Below are positions 1-7,616 of a stretch of 51,342 nt of DNA, piece by piece. A model generated the notes under the pieces. That model did not search any database and had not been told where the DNA came from. It saw nothing but the letters and a program-made list of their open reading frames with translations. A program made the position numbers and the translations under genes. Positions within the stretch are counted from its first letter, which is position 1, and every line of letters starts with the position of its first letter. Source of the stretch: an uncultured Collinsella sp. (GTDB taxonomy: Bacteria; Actinomycetota; Coriobacteriia; Coriobacteriales; Coriobacteriaceae); the NCBI GenBank assembly GCA_900756945.1, contig CAAELZ010000097.1, positions 1 through 51,342 on the forward strand, read 5' to 3'.

Positions 1-141
1 GCCACTTAATGTGGCCTCCGTCGTGAGCAGGACTGTAGAGCAGCAAATTAAACTCCGCGCCGGGCGCCACCCAGCCGGGTGCTCCAACCTAGTGCTCCAT
101 GCGTGCTTTCCGTCTTGCGCAGGACTGTAGAGCGGGAAACT
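1..141. repeat. Window-end repeat, two adjacent partial copies (family F)
   Basis: The core GCAGGACTGTAGAGC appears at about 29-43 and again, with flank CGTCTTGC, at about 112-134. The first copy is preceded by GCCACTTAATGTGGCC (1-16), a hairpin with terminator-like arms. The same order, in reverse complement, is found at 51268-51321. The stretch before the first gene has no convincing ORF. Its function is unknown; it may be the tail of an upstream transcription unit. Because it sits at both window ends, it may mark where an assembly broke at a repeat. Confidence 0.6.
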
Positions 142-183
142 TAATTACGCGCCGCTCCCCGCCCACGCCGGGCAAACCTTCCC

Positions 184-212
184 TTGTACTCTATCAAGGT
201 AAAGTGTATGAT
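184..212 (+). promoter_or_regulatory. Sigma-70-type promoter of the amino-acid ABC operon
   Basis: TTGTAC (184-189) and TATGAT (207-212) are separated by exactly 17 bases. The predicted start of transcription is near 219, upstream of the palindrome at 231-250 and the ribosome binding site at 256-263. Both hexamers are close to consensus. Confidence 0.65.
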
Positions 213-230
213 TCTGAACGTTACATGACT

Positions 231-250
231 CACTTTACTTAACTAAAGTG
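231..250. promoter_or_regulatory. 20-bp palindrome, candidate operator
   Basis: CACTTTACTTAACTAAAGTG is a nearly perfect palindrome between the predicted transcription start and the ribosome binding site of the lipoprotein gene. A repressor here would block early elongation. A 16-base near-identical site (CTTTACTTAGTTAAAG) lies upstream of the branched-chain aminotransferase at 28426-28441, which suggests one regulator for amino-acid transport and metabolism. The protein that binds is unknown. Confidence 0.5.
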
Positions 251-268
251 CCATCAAGGGGGAATACC

Positions 269-1129
269 ATGAACGCCGATATGTCTCGTCGTCAGTTTGT
301 TGGTCTAGCCGGCTCGCTCGCCGCGGTGCTTGGCCTTGGTCTTGTCGGTTGCGGCGGTGGTGCTGGCAAGGGCTCCGCTGCTGGCTCTGCCGCGGCCAAG
401 GATGTGAAGGGCGCCGCGGAGTCCAAGAAGCTCGTGGTGGGCTTTGATAAGTCCTATCCTCCGTACGGCTTTGTGGGCGACGATGGCGAGTACACCGGCT
501 TTGATCTCGATCTGGCCAAGGCTGTTGCCGATAAGCAGGGCTGGGAGGTCAAATACGAGGCCATCGACTGGGACGCCAAGGATACGCTGCTCAACTCCGG
601 CGCCATCAACTGCATCTGGAACGGCTTTACCATGGAGGGCCGTGAGGACGGCTACACGTTCTCCGAGCCGTACATGCTCAACGAGCAAGTGCTCGTGGTC
701 AAGAAGGACGCGGGTATCAAGAGCTGGGACGATCTCGCTGGCAAGACCGTGATCACTCAGACCGATTCCGCTGCGCAGGATGTGCTCGAGGGCGACCAGA
801 AGGATCTGGCCGCGACGTTTGCCACGCTCGATACCATCGGCGAGTACAACACGGCCTTTATGCAGCTCGAGAGCGGCGCGGTCGATGCCGTGGCTTGCGA
901 CCTTTCGATTGCCCAGTATCAGCTTGCCGCCAAGCCCGATGCCTATACGCAGCTCGACAAGCCGCTGTCCAGCGAGCACTACGCCGTTGGCTTTAAGAAG
1001 GGCGACACCAAGTCCGCCGATGCCGTGACCGAGTCGCTCAAGGCGCTCTACGAGGACGGCACGGTCAAGGACCTGTGCGACAAGTATGCAGAATACGGTC
1101 TTTCCTTCGACAACTGGGGGCTCAAATAG
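269..1129 (+). CDS. Amino-acid ABC transporter substrate-binding lipoprotein
   Basis: Extracytoplasmic binding protein of the polar amino-acid family (SBP_bac_3), 286 residues. The N-terminus has a twin-arginine-like motif (SRRQFVG) followed by a hydrophobic stretch and a lipobox, GLVGC, so it is probably exported by Tat and lipidated. The mature part starts with the family hallmark LVVGFDKSYPPYGF, then DGEYTGFDLDLAKAVA, with a ligand-pocket-like GREDGYTFSEPY further on. ATG 269 is chosen because AAGGGGGA lies 5 to 12 bases upstream; a GTG at 248 would overlap the palindrome. First gene of an operon with permease and ATPase. The exact amino acid carried cannot be read from sequence; cystine or glutamine-type ligands are typical of the family. 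Confidence 0.9.
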   Translation: MNADMSRRQFVGLAGSLAAVLGLGLVGCGGGAGKGSAAGSAAAKDVKGAAESKKLVVGFDKSYPPYGFVGDDGEYTGFDLDLAKAVADKQGWEVKYEAIDWDAKDTLLNSGAINCIWNGFTMEGREDGYTFSEPYMLNEQVLVVKKDAGIKSWDDLAGKTVITQTDSAAQDVLEGDQKDLAATFATLDTIGEYNTAFMQLESGAVDAVACDLSIAQYQLAAKPDAYTQLDKPLSSEHYAVGFKKGDTKSADAVTESLKALYEDGTVKDLCDKYAEYGLSFDNWGLK

Positions 1130-1137
1130 CGGCTTTC

Positions 1138-1224
1138 CCAGGCACCCGATTTTGCCGTTCAAACCGTCGCTTGCGTACATTTAGTACGCGGCGCTCCTCT
1201 TTCACGGCAAACTCGGGCACCTGG
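1138..1224 (+). repeat. Large stem-within-stem element D1
   Basis: Arms 1138-1158 (begins CCAGGCACCCGA) and 1204-1224 (ends CTCGGGCACCTGG) pair at about 18 of 21 positions. The inner stem is GCGTAC/GTACGC around ATTTA. The junctions read GCCGTTCAAA on the left and CTTTCACGGC on the right, shared with elements D2 to D4. It fills the gap between the binding-protein and permease genes. A likely role, by analogy with other binding-protein operons, is to cut readthrough or protect the upstream mRNA 3' end, giving more binding protein than permease. Confidence 0.7.
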
Positions 1225-1279
1225 AAAACCCGCTTTAGCATTGGGTTCGCTGTTCCGTTACTGTGAAAGAGAGCTTGGG

Positions 1280-1933
1280 TTGTCTATTCAGGTCATGATG
1301 CAGATGCTTGGCCAAGGATTCTTGGTCAGCTTGCAGCTGTTTGTGCTGACGTTGCTCGGGTCGATTCCGCTGGGAATCCCCGTGGCGTTTATGCGCATGA
1401 GCAAGGTCGCGCCGCTGCGTTGGATTGCGCGCATCTATATTTCGGTGATGCGCGGCACGCCGCTTATGCTGCAGATGTTTGCGATCTACTTTGCCCCGTA
1501 CTACGTGTTTGGCATCTCGCTCACGCCCGATTCCAAGTGGACGGCGTGCGTTGTGGCGTTCATCATCAACTACGCCGGCTACTTTGCCGAGATCTATCGC
1601 TCGGGCCTGCAGTCGATTCCGCGTGGTCAATATGAGGCCGCCGAGGTGCTGGGCTACTCGCGTCTGCAGACATTTTTGTACATCGTGATGCCGCAAGTTG
1701 CCAAACGCATTTTGCCGGCGATGGGCAACGAGATCATCACACTGGTCAAGGACACGTCGCTGGCGTTTGCCATCGGCGTGGGGGAGATGTTCTCGACGGC
1801 CAAGGCGCTGGTTGCCTCGCAAGTGAGCATGGTGCCGTTTGCGATCGCGGCGCTGATTTACTGGGTCTTTAACTTTGTGGTCGAGATGCTGCTGGGCGCC
1901 GCCGAAAAGAAGCTGGACTATTATCATGACTAG
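1280..1933 (+). CDS. Amino-acid ABC transporter permease
   Basis: Inner membrane channel subunit of the HisMQ/GlnP family. It has several hydrophobic helices and the EAA loop, visible as RGQYEAAEVLGYSRLQTFLYI, which docks on the ATPase. The segment ISVMRGTPLMLQM is also typical. The start is uncertain. TTG 1280 has a purine-rich AAAGAGAG about six bases upstream; TTG 1241 has no such site; ATG 1295 is the first ATG but lacks a ribosome site. All three keep the family domain complete. Second gene of the operon, separated from the binding-protein gene by element D1 and from the ATPase gene by a terminator-like hairpin and element D2, an unusually interrupted layout for such an operon. Confidence 0.88.
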   Translation: MSIQVMMQMLGQGFLVSLQLFVLTLLGSIPLGIPVAFMRMSKVAPLRWIARIYISVMRGTPLMLQMFAIYFAPYYVFGISLTPDSKWTACVVAFIINYAGYFAEIYRSGLQSIPRGQYEAAEVLGYSRLQTFLYIVMPQVAKRILPAMGNEIITLVKDTSLAFAIGVGEMFSTAKALVASQVSMVPFAIAALIYWVFNFVVEMLLGAAEKKLDYYHD

Positions 1934-1936
1934 ATC

Positions 1937-1962
1937 GTTCCGCCGTTCTAGCGAACGGCGGA
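1937..1962 (+). terminator. Hairpin directly after the permease stop
   Basis: GTTCCGCCGTTC / GAACGGCGGAC with a 3-base loop, four bases after the permease stop. It lacks a strong T run. Near-identical hairpins follow the larE-like gene (11428-11454) and the nitroreductase gene (21094-21120), each also followed by a D element, so hairpin plus D looks like one conserved module. Confidence 0.55.
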
Positions 1963-1980
1963 CTGCTCGACGCTGCGCGC

Positions 1981-2071
1981 GTGCCTGACGGCCAATCTGC
2001 TCCTCAAACCGTCGCTTGCGTACAGAAGTACGCGGCGCTCCTCTTTCGAAGCACATTGTCTCGTCAGCCAC
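1981..2071 (+). repeat. Large stem-within-stem element D2
   Basis: Outer arms begin GTGCCTGACG (1981) and end CGTCAGCCAC (2071), pairing imperfectly through CAATCTGCT / AGCACATTG. The inner part CCGTCGCTTGCGTAC...AGTACGCGGCGCTCC is nearly identical to D1, while the outer arms are different in sequence. Junctions CTCAAA and CTTTCG match the family pattern. Confidence 0.65.
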
Positions 2072-2106
2072 ACGCTCGCTGACTTCTCAAACACATGGAG
2101 GTTCCC

Positions 2107-2871
2107 GTGTCCGGAACGGTAATGATGATAACGAACGCGCGCAAGGCGTTTGGCGGCAATGAGGTGCTCAAGGATATCTCACTCGAGGTAAAGCGTGGCG
2201 AGGTCGTGGCGATTATCGGGCCTTCGGGCGGCGGTAAGTCCACGCTGCTGCGGTGTGCCACGCTGCTCGAGACACTCGACGGAGGCTCGCTCTCGTTTGG
2301 CGACCTTGCCGTTGCGACGGATGTGGGTTCGGGCGCGGTCTATGCGAAGGGCGATGTGCCCAAGCAGGCGCGCTCGCGGTTTGGTCTGGTGTTTCAGAAC
2401 TACAATCTGTTTCCGCACTATACCGTGATGAAAAACATCACCGATGCTCCGATTCGCGTGCTCAAGCGTCCGCGCGAGCAGGCGGAAGCCCGCGCTCACG
2501 AGCTGATTGCGCAGATGGGGCTTGTGGGCAACGAGAACAAGGTTCCGTGTGAGCTTTCGGGCGGTCAGCAGCAGCGCGTGAGTATTGCCCGCGCCCTGGC
2601 ACTCGATCCGGAAATCTTATTCTTTGACGAGCCGACTTCGGCGCTCGATCCCGAGCTGACGGCCGAGGTGCTGCGTGTCATTAAGGACCTGGCGGCGCAG
2701 AATATGACGATGGTAATCGTGACCCACGCAATGCAGTTTGCGCGCGATGTTGCCGACCGCGTGGTCTTTATGGACGGCGGTCGCATTGTCGAGGAGGGAC
2801 CTGCCGAGCAGGTTATCGACCATCCGCGCGAGCAGCGCACGCGTGAGTTCTTGAGCCGTATCGAGGGATAG
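2107..2871 (+). CDS. Amino-acid ABC transporter ATP-binding protein
   Basis: Cytoplasmic ATPase of the GlnQ/HisP family, 254 residues. Visible motifs are Walker A GPSGGGKST, Q-loop VFQNYNLFPH, signature LSGGQQQRVSIARAL, Walker B ILFFDEPTSALDPE and the switch histidine in IVTHAM. GTG 2107 is chosen over ATG 2095 because GGAGG (2098-2102) sits within the first codons of the longer form and four bases before the GTG. It energises the permease encoded upstream. The gene is closed by a strong terminator at 2916. Confidence 0.93.
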   Translation: MSGTVMMITNARKAFGGNEVLKDISLEVKRGEVVAIIGPSGGGKSTLLRCATLLETLDGGSLSFGDLAVATDVGSGAVYAKGDVPKQARSRFGLVFQNYNLFPHYTVMKNITDAPIRVLKRPREQAEARAHELIAQMGLVGNENKVPCELSGGQQQRVSIARALALDPEILFFDEPTSALDPELTAEVLRVIKDLAAQNMTMVIVTHAMQFARDVADRVVFMDGGRIVEEGPAEQVIDHPREQRTREFLSRIEG

Positions 2872-2915
2872 ACTCAGGTATTTACTCAACTATTAATTGA
2901 GGCAATTGAGGCGAA

Positions 2916-2950
2916 GCCGCCACAGGTCTTACGGTCTGTGGCGGCTTTTT
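2916..2950 (+). terminator. Rho-independent terminator of the amino-acid ABC operon
   Basis: GCCGCCACAG and CTGTGGCGGC form a perfect 10-bp stem with a 10-base loop, followed by TTTTTG. Confidence 0.9.
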
Positions 2951-3190
2951 GTTTACATCGACGGGGTTCAATAATTGCCTCACAAGCTTGTCTCTTCCTC
3001 TCGCCGCCTGTATTCATACGTGTGCCGAAAGGTGTGCATGGACGGTCGCCCGTGAGGGTAGGGTGGTGGCATAGGACATTTGGAGGGTGAGTCGGCTCGG
3101 CTGCCGACCATGCTGCTCCCGGGATGGCACCGACCGCGAACTCTCCCCGTTGGCGTCGCGCATTGCGCGCGGCCCTGCAAGGAGGTCATC
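2951..3190 (+). other. Leader region of the EF-G-like gene
   Basis: No good ORF. It is GC-rich with several hairpins, for example GTCGGC/GCCGAC near 3091-3108 and GCGCGC arms near 3157-3172. AGGGTGGTGGCAT (3058-3070) and GGGATGGCACCG (3120-3131) recall T-box-like words, but no specifier loop or terminator pair could be built, so no riboswitch is called. It may be a structured 5' untranslated region. Confidence 0.3.
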
Positions 3191-5266
3191 ATGGGTGCTC
3201 CCAAGACCGGTAACGTAAGGAACGTGGTGCTCGTAGGCCAAGGCGGGGTGGGCAAGACTTCACTCGCCGAGGCCATGCTCCACCTTTCCGGCAAGACCGC
3301 CCGCCTGGGCGGCCACGACGGCACCAAGCCCACGCTCGACTATGACCCCGAAGAGGTCAAGCGTGCATTTTCCATCTCGACGACCATCGCGCCGATCGAC
3401 TGGAAGGGCGCGCGCATCAATGTGCTCGATGCCCCGTGCTACCCCGATTTTATCGGCGACGCCTTTGCCGCGATGAGCGTCTGCGAGACGGCTCTGTTTG
3501 TGGTCGACGCCGAGGCCGGCCCGCAGCCTACGACGGTTAAGCTCTGGTATGCCGCCGAGGACCTACGCCTGGCACGCGCGGTGTTCGTAAACCGCCTGTC
3601 GCGCTCCGAGGCCAGCTTTGCGACCACGATGGACCTGCTGCAGGAGCGCTTTGGCACGCGCCTGGGCGCCGTGACCCTTCCCTGGGGCGAGGGCGAGGAC
3701 TTTGACGGCATCATCGACCTGGTGCGCATGAAGGCGCGCCACTGCAACGGCGCCGAGGCCGTTGAGTCGGAGATTCCCGAGGAGTATCGTGCCCAGGCCG
3801 AGGAGGCCCATGACCATCTGTGCGAGCTGGTGGCCGAGGCTGACGACGAGCTGATGATGAAATACCTGGAAGGCGAGGAGACGCTGACGCAGGAGGAGCT
3901 TGAAGGCCTGCTGTCTAAGGCGATCGCCGAGCGCATCTTTGTGCCGGTCTTTGCGGGCGATTGCATTAAGGAGCAGGGCGTCAACTCGCTGATGGACGAC
4001 ATCGCCACGTACTTCCCGGCGCCGACCGACTACGGCGAGATGCCGCTCATCGACGGTGATTCGCTTAAGATTTCGAGTGACGATGACCGTCCGGTGGCGT
4101 TTGTGTTTAAGACGCTGGCCGATCCGCAGCAGGGCCGCATCAGCTTTATCAAGGTGCTGACGGGCACGCTTGAGCCGGGTCTTGAGTTGGTCAACGCGCG
4201 TACCCGCAAGAGCGATCGTTTGGCTCACTTGTATGTGATGTGCGGCCGCGATATGACCGAGGTTGGCCATGCCTATGCCGGCGACATCATCGTGGCGCCC
4301 AAGCTGGCTGCCGAGACGGGCGATACGCTCTCGATTACCGGCAAGGTCGAGGCTGCGGCGTTTAAGTTCCCCAACTCGCAGTACCGCATCGCCATCGAAG
4401 CCGAGAACCGCGGCGACGAAGAGAAGCTCTACACGTTTATCGAGAAGGCCTGCAAGGCAGACCCGACCATGAGCATCGACCGCGACGAGGAGACCGGCCA
4501 GACCATCATCTCCGCCGTTGGTGAAGCACAGGTTTCGGTGCTGCTCAACCGTCTGGAGGACCGCACCAAGGTCGCCGCCAAGAGCGTGCCGATCCGCATT
4601 CCGTATCGCGAGACCATCCGCCGCACGGCGAGCGCCCAGGGCCGCCACAAGAAGCAGACCGGTGGTGCCGGTCAGTACGGCGACTGCTGGCTGCGCGTGG
4701 AGCCGCTCATTGGGCCCGACGGCACGAGCGACGGCTACGAGTTTGTGGATGAGGTCGTAGGCGGCCGCATTCCGCGCTCGCTGATTCCCGCCGTGGACAA
4801 GGGCGTCCAGGAGACCATGAAGGACGGCATCATTGCCGGCTACCCGCTCACGGGCATTCGCGTCGCGGTGTACGACGGCTCGTATCACAGCGTCGACTCC
4901 AACGAGATGGCGTTTCGCGCGGCGGCTCGCATCGGTCTGCGCAAGGCATGTGCCGATGCCGATCCAGTGGTGCTGGAGCCCATCGAGGAAATCGCGGTGA
5001 CTATCCCCGAGAGCTACGCTGGCGCCGTGATGGGTGACATCTCGGCCTCGCGCGGTCGCGTGACGGGCATGGAGACCGATGAGCGCGGCGATACCGTGGT
5101 CATTGCGCAGGCGCCGCTGGCCGAGCTGACGGATTATTCGACGCGTCTGCGCTCCATCACGCGCGGCACGGGCGACTTTACCATGAAGCCCGCAGGCTAT
5201 GAGCAGGCGCCCTATGACGTTCAGGCCAAGCTGGTCGAGCGCTATGAGGAGGGCCGCGCCAAGTAG
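3191..5266 (+). CDS. EF-G-like translation GTPase paralog
   Basis: 691 residues, the full EF-G length. G1 is GQGGVGKT (residues 16-23). G3 is DAPCYPDF instead of the usual DTPGHVDF, and G4 is NRLS (N134) instead of NKMD. Domain IV contains KKQTGGAGQYGDCWLRVEP, and domain V ends with ASRGRVTGMETDERGD and TDYSTRLRSITRGTGDF, as in EF-G. ATG 3191 is chosen because AAGGAGG lies just upstream; an earlier in-frame start would add a low-quality extension. Actinobacteria commonly carry such an EF-G-like protein next to a canonical EF-G. The altered G3 and G4 motifs suggest changed nucleotide handling. Its role (ribosome rescue, tetracycline-like protection or recycling) cannot be decided from sequence. 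Confidence 0.88.
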   Translation: MGAPKTGNVRNVVLVGQGGVGKTSLAEAMLHLSGKTARLGGHDGTKPTLDYDPEEVKRAFSISTTIAPIDWKGARINVLDAPCYPDFIGDAFAAMSVCETALFVVDAEAGPQPTTVKLWYAAEDLRLARAVFVNRLSRSEASFATTMDLLQERFGTRLGAVTLPWGEGEDFDGIIDLVRMKARHCNGAEAVESEIPEEYRAQAEEAHDHLCELVAEADDELMMKYLEGEETLTQEELEGLLSKAIAERIFVPVFAGDCIKEQGVNSLMDDIATYFPAPTDYGEMPLIDGDSLKISSDDDRPVAFVFKTLADPQQGRISFIKVLTGTLEPGLELVNARTRKSDRLAHLYVMCGRDMTEVGHAYAGDIIVAPKLAAETGDTLSITGKVEAAAFKFPNSQYRIAIEAENRGDEEKLYTFIEKACKADPTMSIDRDEETGQTIISAVGEAQVSVLLNRLEDRTKVAAKSVPIRIPYRETIRRTASAQGRHKKQTGGAGQYGDCWLRVEPLIGPDGTSDGYEFVDEVVGGRIPRSLIPAVDKGVQETMKDGIIAGYPLTGIRVAVYDGSYHSVDSNEMAFRAAARIGLRKACADADPVVLEPIEEIAVTIPESYAGAVMGDISASRGRVTGMETDERGDTVVIAQAPLAELTDYSTRLRSITRGTGDFTMKPAGYEQAPYDVQAKLVERYEEGRAK

Positions 5267-5302
5267 CGTGTGGCGTTGCCTGCGCCACGCATGTCGATGT
5301 AC

Positions 5303-5336
5303 GGGCCGCTCTGGGTAATCCGGAGCGGCCCTTTTT
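5303..5336 (+). terminator. Rho-independent terminator after the EF-G-like gene
   Basis: GGGCCGCTC and GAGCGGCCC with an 11-base loop, followed by TTTTT. Confidence 0.88.
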
Positions 5337-5380
5337 GATTCCCGGTGGGGTTGCAAATCGGTTCTCGTCGCGGTTCGGGG

Positions 5381-6346
5381 CTAATCCCCCGAGGCCTGGT
5401 TGCGGCCGGTGGCGTAGTCAATCTGCACATGCGGCTGCAAGTTGTAGCAGTACACGTGGAAGCACAGCATTTTGCCGTGGTCCTCGACCGATTGTGCCTC
5501 GAGGCGGACGCCGCGGCAGACGAGTTCCTCTTCGTTGTACATGGGGGTGACGCGGTAGAGCACGTGGTTGCCCGTGTCGCGGATATAGCCGAGGATCTGC
5601 TCTTCGAAGGGCAACATGCCCGTCTCGTTGAGATAGCGCGTGCCGGTGAGGAGATTTTTGCGGTTGGCGTTTTCGCCGCAGAGCGACCAAGCGATAAGGT
5701 GGCAGCGGTTGTAGAGGCTCTGACCCGGAATAAAGTCGTAGCGCTGCTGGTGCCAACCGGCGGGATGGATGCGCGAGATGTCGCCGCGCTTGCCTTGGCC
5801 GAGCGATTCGGGTCCTATGCAGGCGAGCGCTTTGCGGGTACGGCCCAGGCTGTCGAGTTTAGAGAACTTCTTAAAGCAGCCCTCTTCGGTGGCCCGTTCG
5901 TATTCATCGAGCGTGAACGACGGCGTGCCGAGCGGATGCGTGCCGTCGGCGCGGAGGGCAACGTAGGGGTTGCCGGCGTAGTCGGGAATGCTGCTGAGAT
6001 ATACGCCGCGGGCGCGGTTGAGGTCGGGGTTTTCGACCTCGTCGATGGGGGTGGTGGAGCTATCCTCGGCAACGTTGCCGTTCGTGTTGGTCGTGGCGGA
6101 TTCGGAGCCATCGTCGGAGTCCTCGGAGCTCGCTGTTCCCGATTCGAGCCGGGCAACCAGGTCTGCCTCGTCGTCGGTGCGGCTGGGGCTCTCGTTTTGT
6201 TTTTCGGCCAGAGCCGCCGCCTGCTCATCGCTTTGCGGCGACAGCAGCTTGGGAGCTCCGTCGAGCGATCCCGTAAACAACGCAAACCCCAGCACCACGG
6301 CGGTGCCGATGGAAAGTGCTTGCTTGTAGGCGGACTTGCGCGACAT
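5381..6346 (-). CDS. Membrane-anchored DNA/RNA non-specific endonuclease
   Basis: 321 residues. One N-terminal hydrophobic segment (about residues 12-28, IGTAVVLGFALFTG) acts as an anchor or signal peptide. A low-complexity linker rich in S, D, E and T (about 40-105) is followed by a nuclease domain of the NucA/EndA type. The catalytic region reads YNRCHLIAW (the RxHLIA form of the DRGH motif), then NRKNLLTGTRYLNETGMLPFE, which holds the metal-binding Asn typical of this family. It probably degrades extracellular or incoming DNA at the cell surface; related Gram-positive enzymes act in DNA uptake or nutrition. No competence genes are adjacent. CAGGAG precedes the ATG at 6346. Confidence 0.85.
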   Translation of the reverse strand: MSRKSAYKQALSIGTAVVLGFALFTGSLDGAPKLLSPQSDEQAAALAEKQNESPSRTDDEADLVARLESGTASSEDSDDGSESATTNTNGNVAEDSSTTPIDEVENPDLNRARGVYLSSIPDYAGNPYVALRADGTHPLGTPSFTLDEYERATEEGCFKKFSKLDSLGRTRKALACIGPESLGQGKRGDISRIHPAGWHQQRYDFIPGQSLYNRCHLIAWSLCGENANRKNLLTGTRYLNETGMLPFEEQILGYIRDTGNHVLYRVTPMYNEEELVCRGVRLEAQSVEDHGKMLCFHVYCYNLQPHVQIDYATGRNQASGD

Positions 6347-6406
6347 TGCGGCTCCTGGCTAGATGGTTGGGAATCTACCAGTCTAGCAGGAGACGCCGCA
6401 GACCGT

Positions 6407-6455
6407 TTCCCCAGATAAAACCTGCCAAAATAAACCTGTCCCTTTTTGGTAGGTT
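6407..6455 (+). repeat. Hairpin repeat A, copy 1
   Basis: TTCCCCAGATAAAACCTGCC begins the element, which folds as AACCTGCCAAAA / TTTTGGTAGGTT around the loop TAAACCTGTCCCT. Other copies are at 7450, 11224, 14592 (inverted) and 16757. It behaves like a repetitive extragenic palindrome. Confidence 0.85.
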
Positions 6456-6485
6456 ATTGATCCGTGTAGCGAAAGCGAAATATGC

Positions 6486-6500
6486 TATATACGTTATATA
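6486..6500. promoter_or_regulatory. TATATA-CGT-TATATA palindrome upstream of the first HAD gene
   Basis: A perfect inverted repeat with a 3-base centre lying 56 bases before the start codon. The same 15 bases and flanks occur before the duplicate HAD gene at 12431-12445, so it was retained in both copies. It could be an AT-rich promoter or operator core; TTGATC at 6460-6465 could serve as a -35 box to TATGCT. Confidence 0.45.
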
Positions 6501-6555
6501 CAAGTTGGAAAGTGCGGTAGAGTGGCGGCAATACAAGCCGGCGAAGGGGACCGAT

Positions 6556-7206
6556 ATGATCAAGGCTGTCATTTTTGACATGGACGGAACGCTGATCGAT
6601 ACCGAGCGTTTGGACATGAGGGCATGGAAGGTGGGCGCTGCCGAGCTGGGGATCGCGATTGACGATGCGCTGGTCCATCAGTTTATCGGTCGCTCGATGC
6701 CTGATGTCAGAGACATCCTTGAGGAGCATTATGGCAGCCGCGAAATCGTCGAGACGGTCGAAGCCCGCTACAGGGATGCTCTCGATGAGATGGTCAAGAC
6801 CGATCTTGAGCTTAAGGCTGGCGCTGCCGAGTGCCTGGACGAACTGCTGGCTGCGGGCTATCACGTGGGCCTTGCGACGTCGTCGCGCCGCGTTGCGGCC
6901 GAGCGCAACCTTAAGACGGTCGGCCTCTTTGACAAGTTTGAGACGGTGACCTGCAACGAGGATACCCTGAACGGCAAGCCCGATCCCGAGATCTACCTGC
7001 TCGCCTGCGAGCGCGCGGGCTTTGCTCCCGAGGAATGCGCCGTGGTCGAGGATTCCCGCAACGGCTGCGTTTCGGGCATCACGGCCGGCTGCCATGTCTT
7101 TGCCGTGCCCGATATCTTGCCGCTGCCGCAGGACGTGGCGGAGGGCTGCGAGGCCGTGCTCGATACACTGTTCGATCTGACGGCGGCGGTCAAGGCCGTG
7201 CGCTAA
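6556..7206 (+). CDS. HAD-superfamily hydrolase, beta-phosphoglucomutase-like (copy 1)
   Basis: 216 residues with HAD motif I FDMDGTLIDTE at the N-terminus (nucleophile and acid Asp), a helical cap, motif II LATSSR, and motifs III/IV around NGKPDPEIYLLACERAGFAPEECAVVEDSRNG. This matches the PGMB/CbbY-type sugar-phosphate phosphatase or phosphomutase group; the substrate is not evident. AAGGGGA precedes ATG 6556. It is highly similar to the gene at 12507-13157, including the upstream 90 bases, showing a segmental duplication. Downstream, the remains of a convergent LacI gene abut the stop codon. Confidence 0.88.
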   Translation: MIKAVIFDMDGTLIDTERLDMRAWKVGAAELGIAIDDALVHQFIGRSMPDVRDILEEHYGSREIVETVEARYRDALDEMVKTDLELKAGAAECLDELLAAGYHVGLATSSRRVAAERNLKTVGLFDKFETVTCNEDTLNGKPDPEIYLLACERAGFAPEECAVVEDSRNGCVSGITAGCHVFAVPDILPLPQDVAEGCEAVLDTLFDLTAAVKAVR

Positions 7207-7440
7207 AGGTATGTGCCGAGGCTGATGACGGTGGCTTCGGCGTGGCTGCTTGCCCGGGTGCTGACGCGCTCGGCAATCTGGCTGCCGATGCCGTAGCCGT
7301 CGGATGCGGTATTCTACTCTCCGGCGCCAATGAACTCATTTTAATATCGGGATACGGGGCGAGGGTCTTGTGGATGCCAGGTATGCGCAGAGCGAGCTGC
7401 ATGAATGCCGCTCTGCCCACAACGGTGATATGGCGTGTCC
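7207..7440 (-). pseudogene. Remnant of a LacI-family regulator gene
   Basis: Reading the minus strand, two parts match the intact LacI gene at 13392-14525. One part matches its extreme 3' end (7207-7260). A longer part (about 7267-7438) encodes VVGRAAFMQLALRIPGIHKTLA, nearly as in the intact copy, before the frame is lost. About 340 bases between these parts, and everything toward the N-terminal DNA-binding domain, are missing. It is therefore a degraded duplicate lying convergent to the HAD gene, exactly as the intact gene lies relative to its own HAD neighbour. Confidence 0.8.
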
Positions 7441-7449
7441 CTCTTCGCG

Positions 7450-7501
7450 TTTTCCCCGATAAAAATCCGCCAAAATAAACCTGCCCCTTTTTTAGTAGGT
7501 T
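7450..7501 (+). repeat. Hairpin repeat A, copy 2 (diverged)
   Basis: TTTCCCCGATAAAAATCCGC followed by CAAAATAAACCTGCCCC and a TAGTAGGT end. The stem has more mismatches than copies 1 and 5. It lies between the LacI remnant and the licT-like gene. Confidence 0.75.
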
Positions 7502-7616
7502 GCGGGGGCTCGGGTTTGCTTGTTTCGCGTGACGTTGCGTGGAATAATCGAGGCGAACCATCTTAACTAGAATTCATTGCGCTTGCCCTTCGGCTGCGCC
7601 TATTTTCGGAGGCATC

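Noticed and set aside
3058..3131. T-box-like words in the EF-G leader
   Set aside because: No specifier hairpin, no terminator/antiterminator pair and no aminoacyl or amino-acid gene follows.
3563..5356. Long minus-strand frame opposite the EF-G-like gene
   Set aside because: Low-quality composition and no ribosome site; the plus-strand protein is clearly EF-G-like.
5345..6418. Plus-strand frame opposite the endonuclease gene
   Set aside because: The minus-strand product has nuclease motifs and a ribosome site; the plus frame does not.
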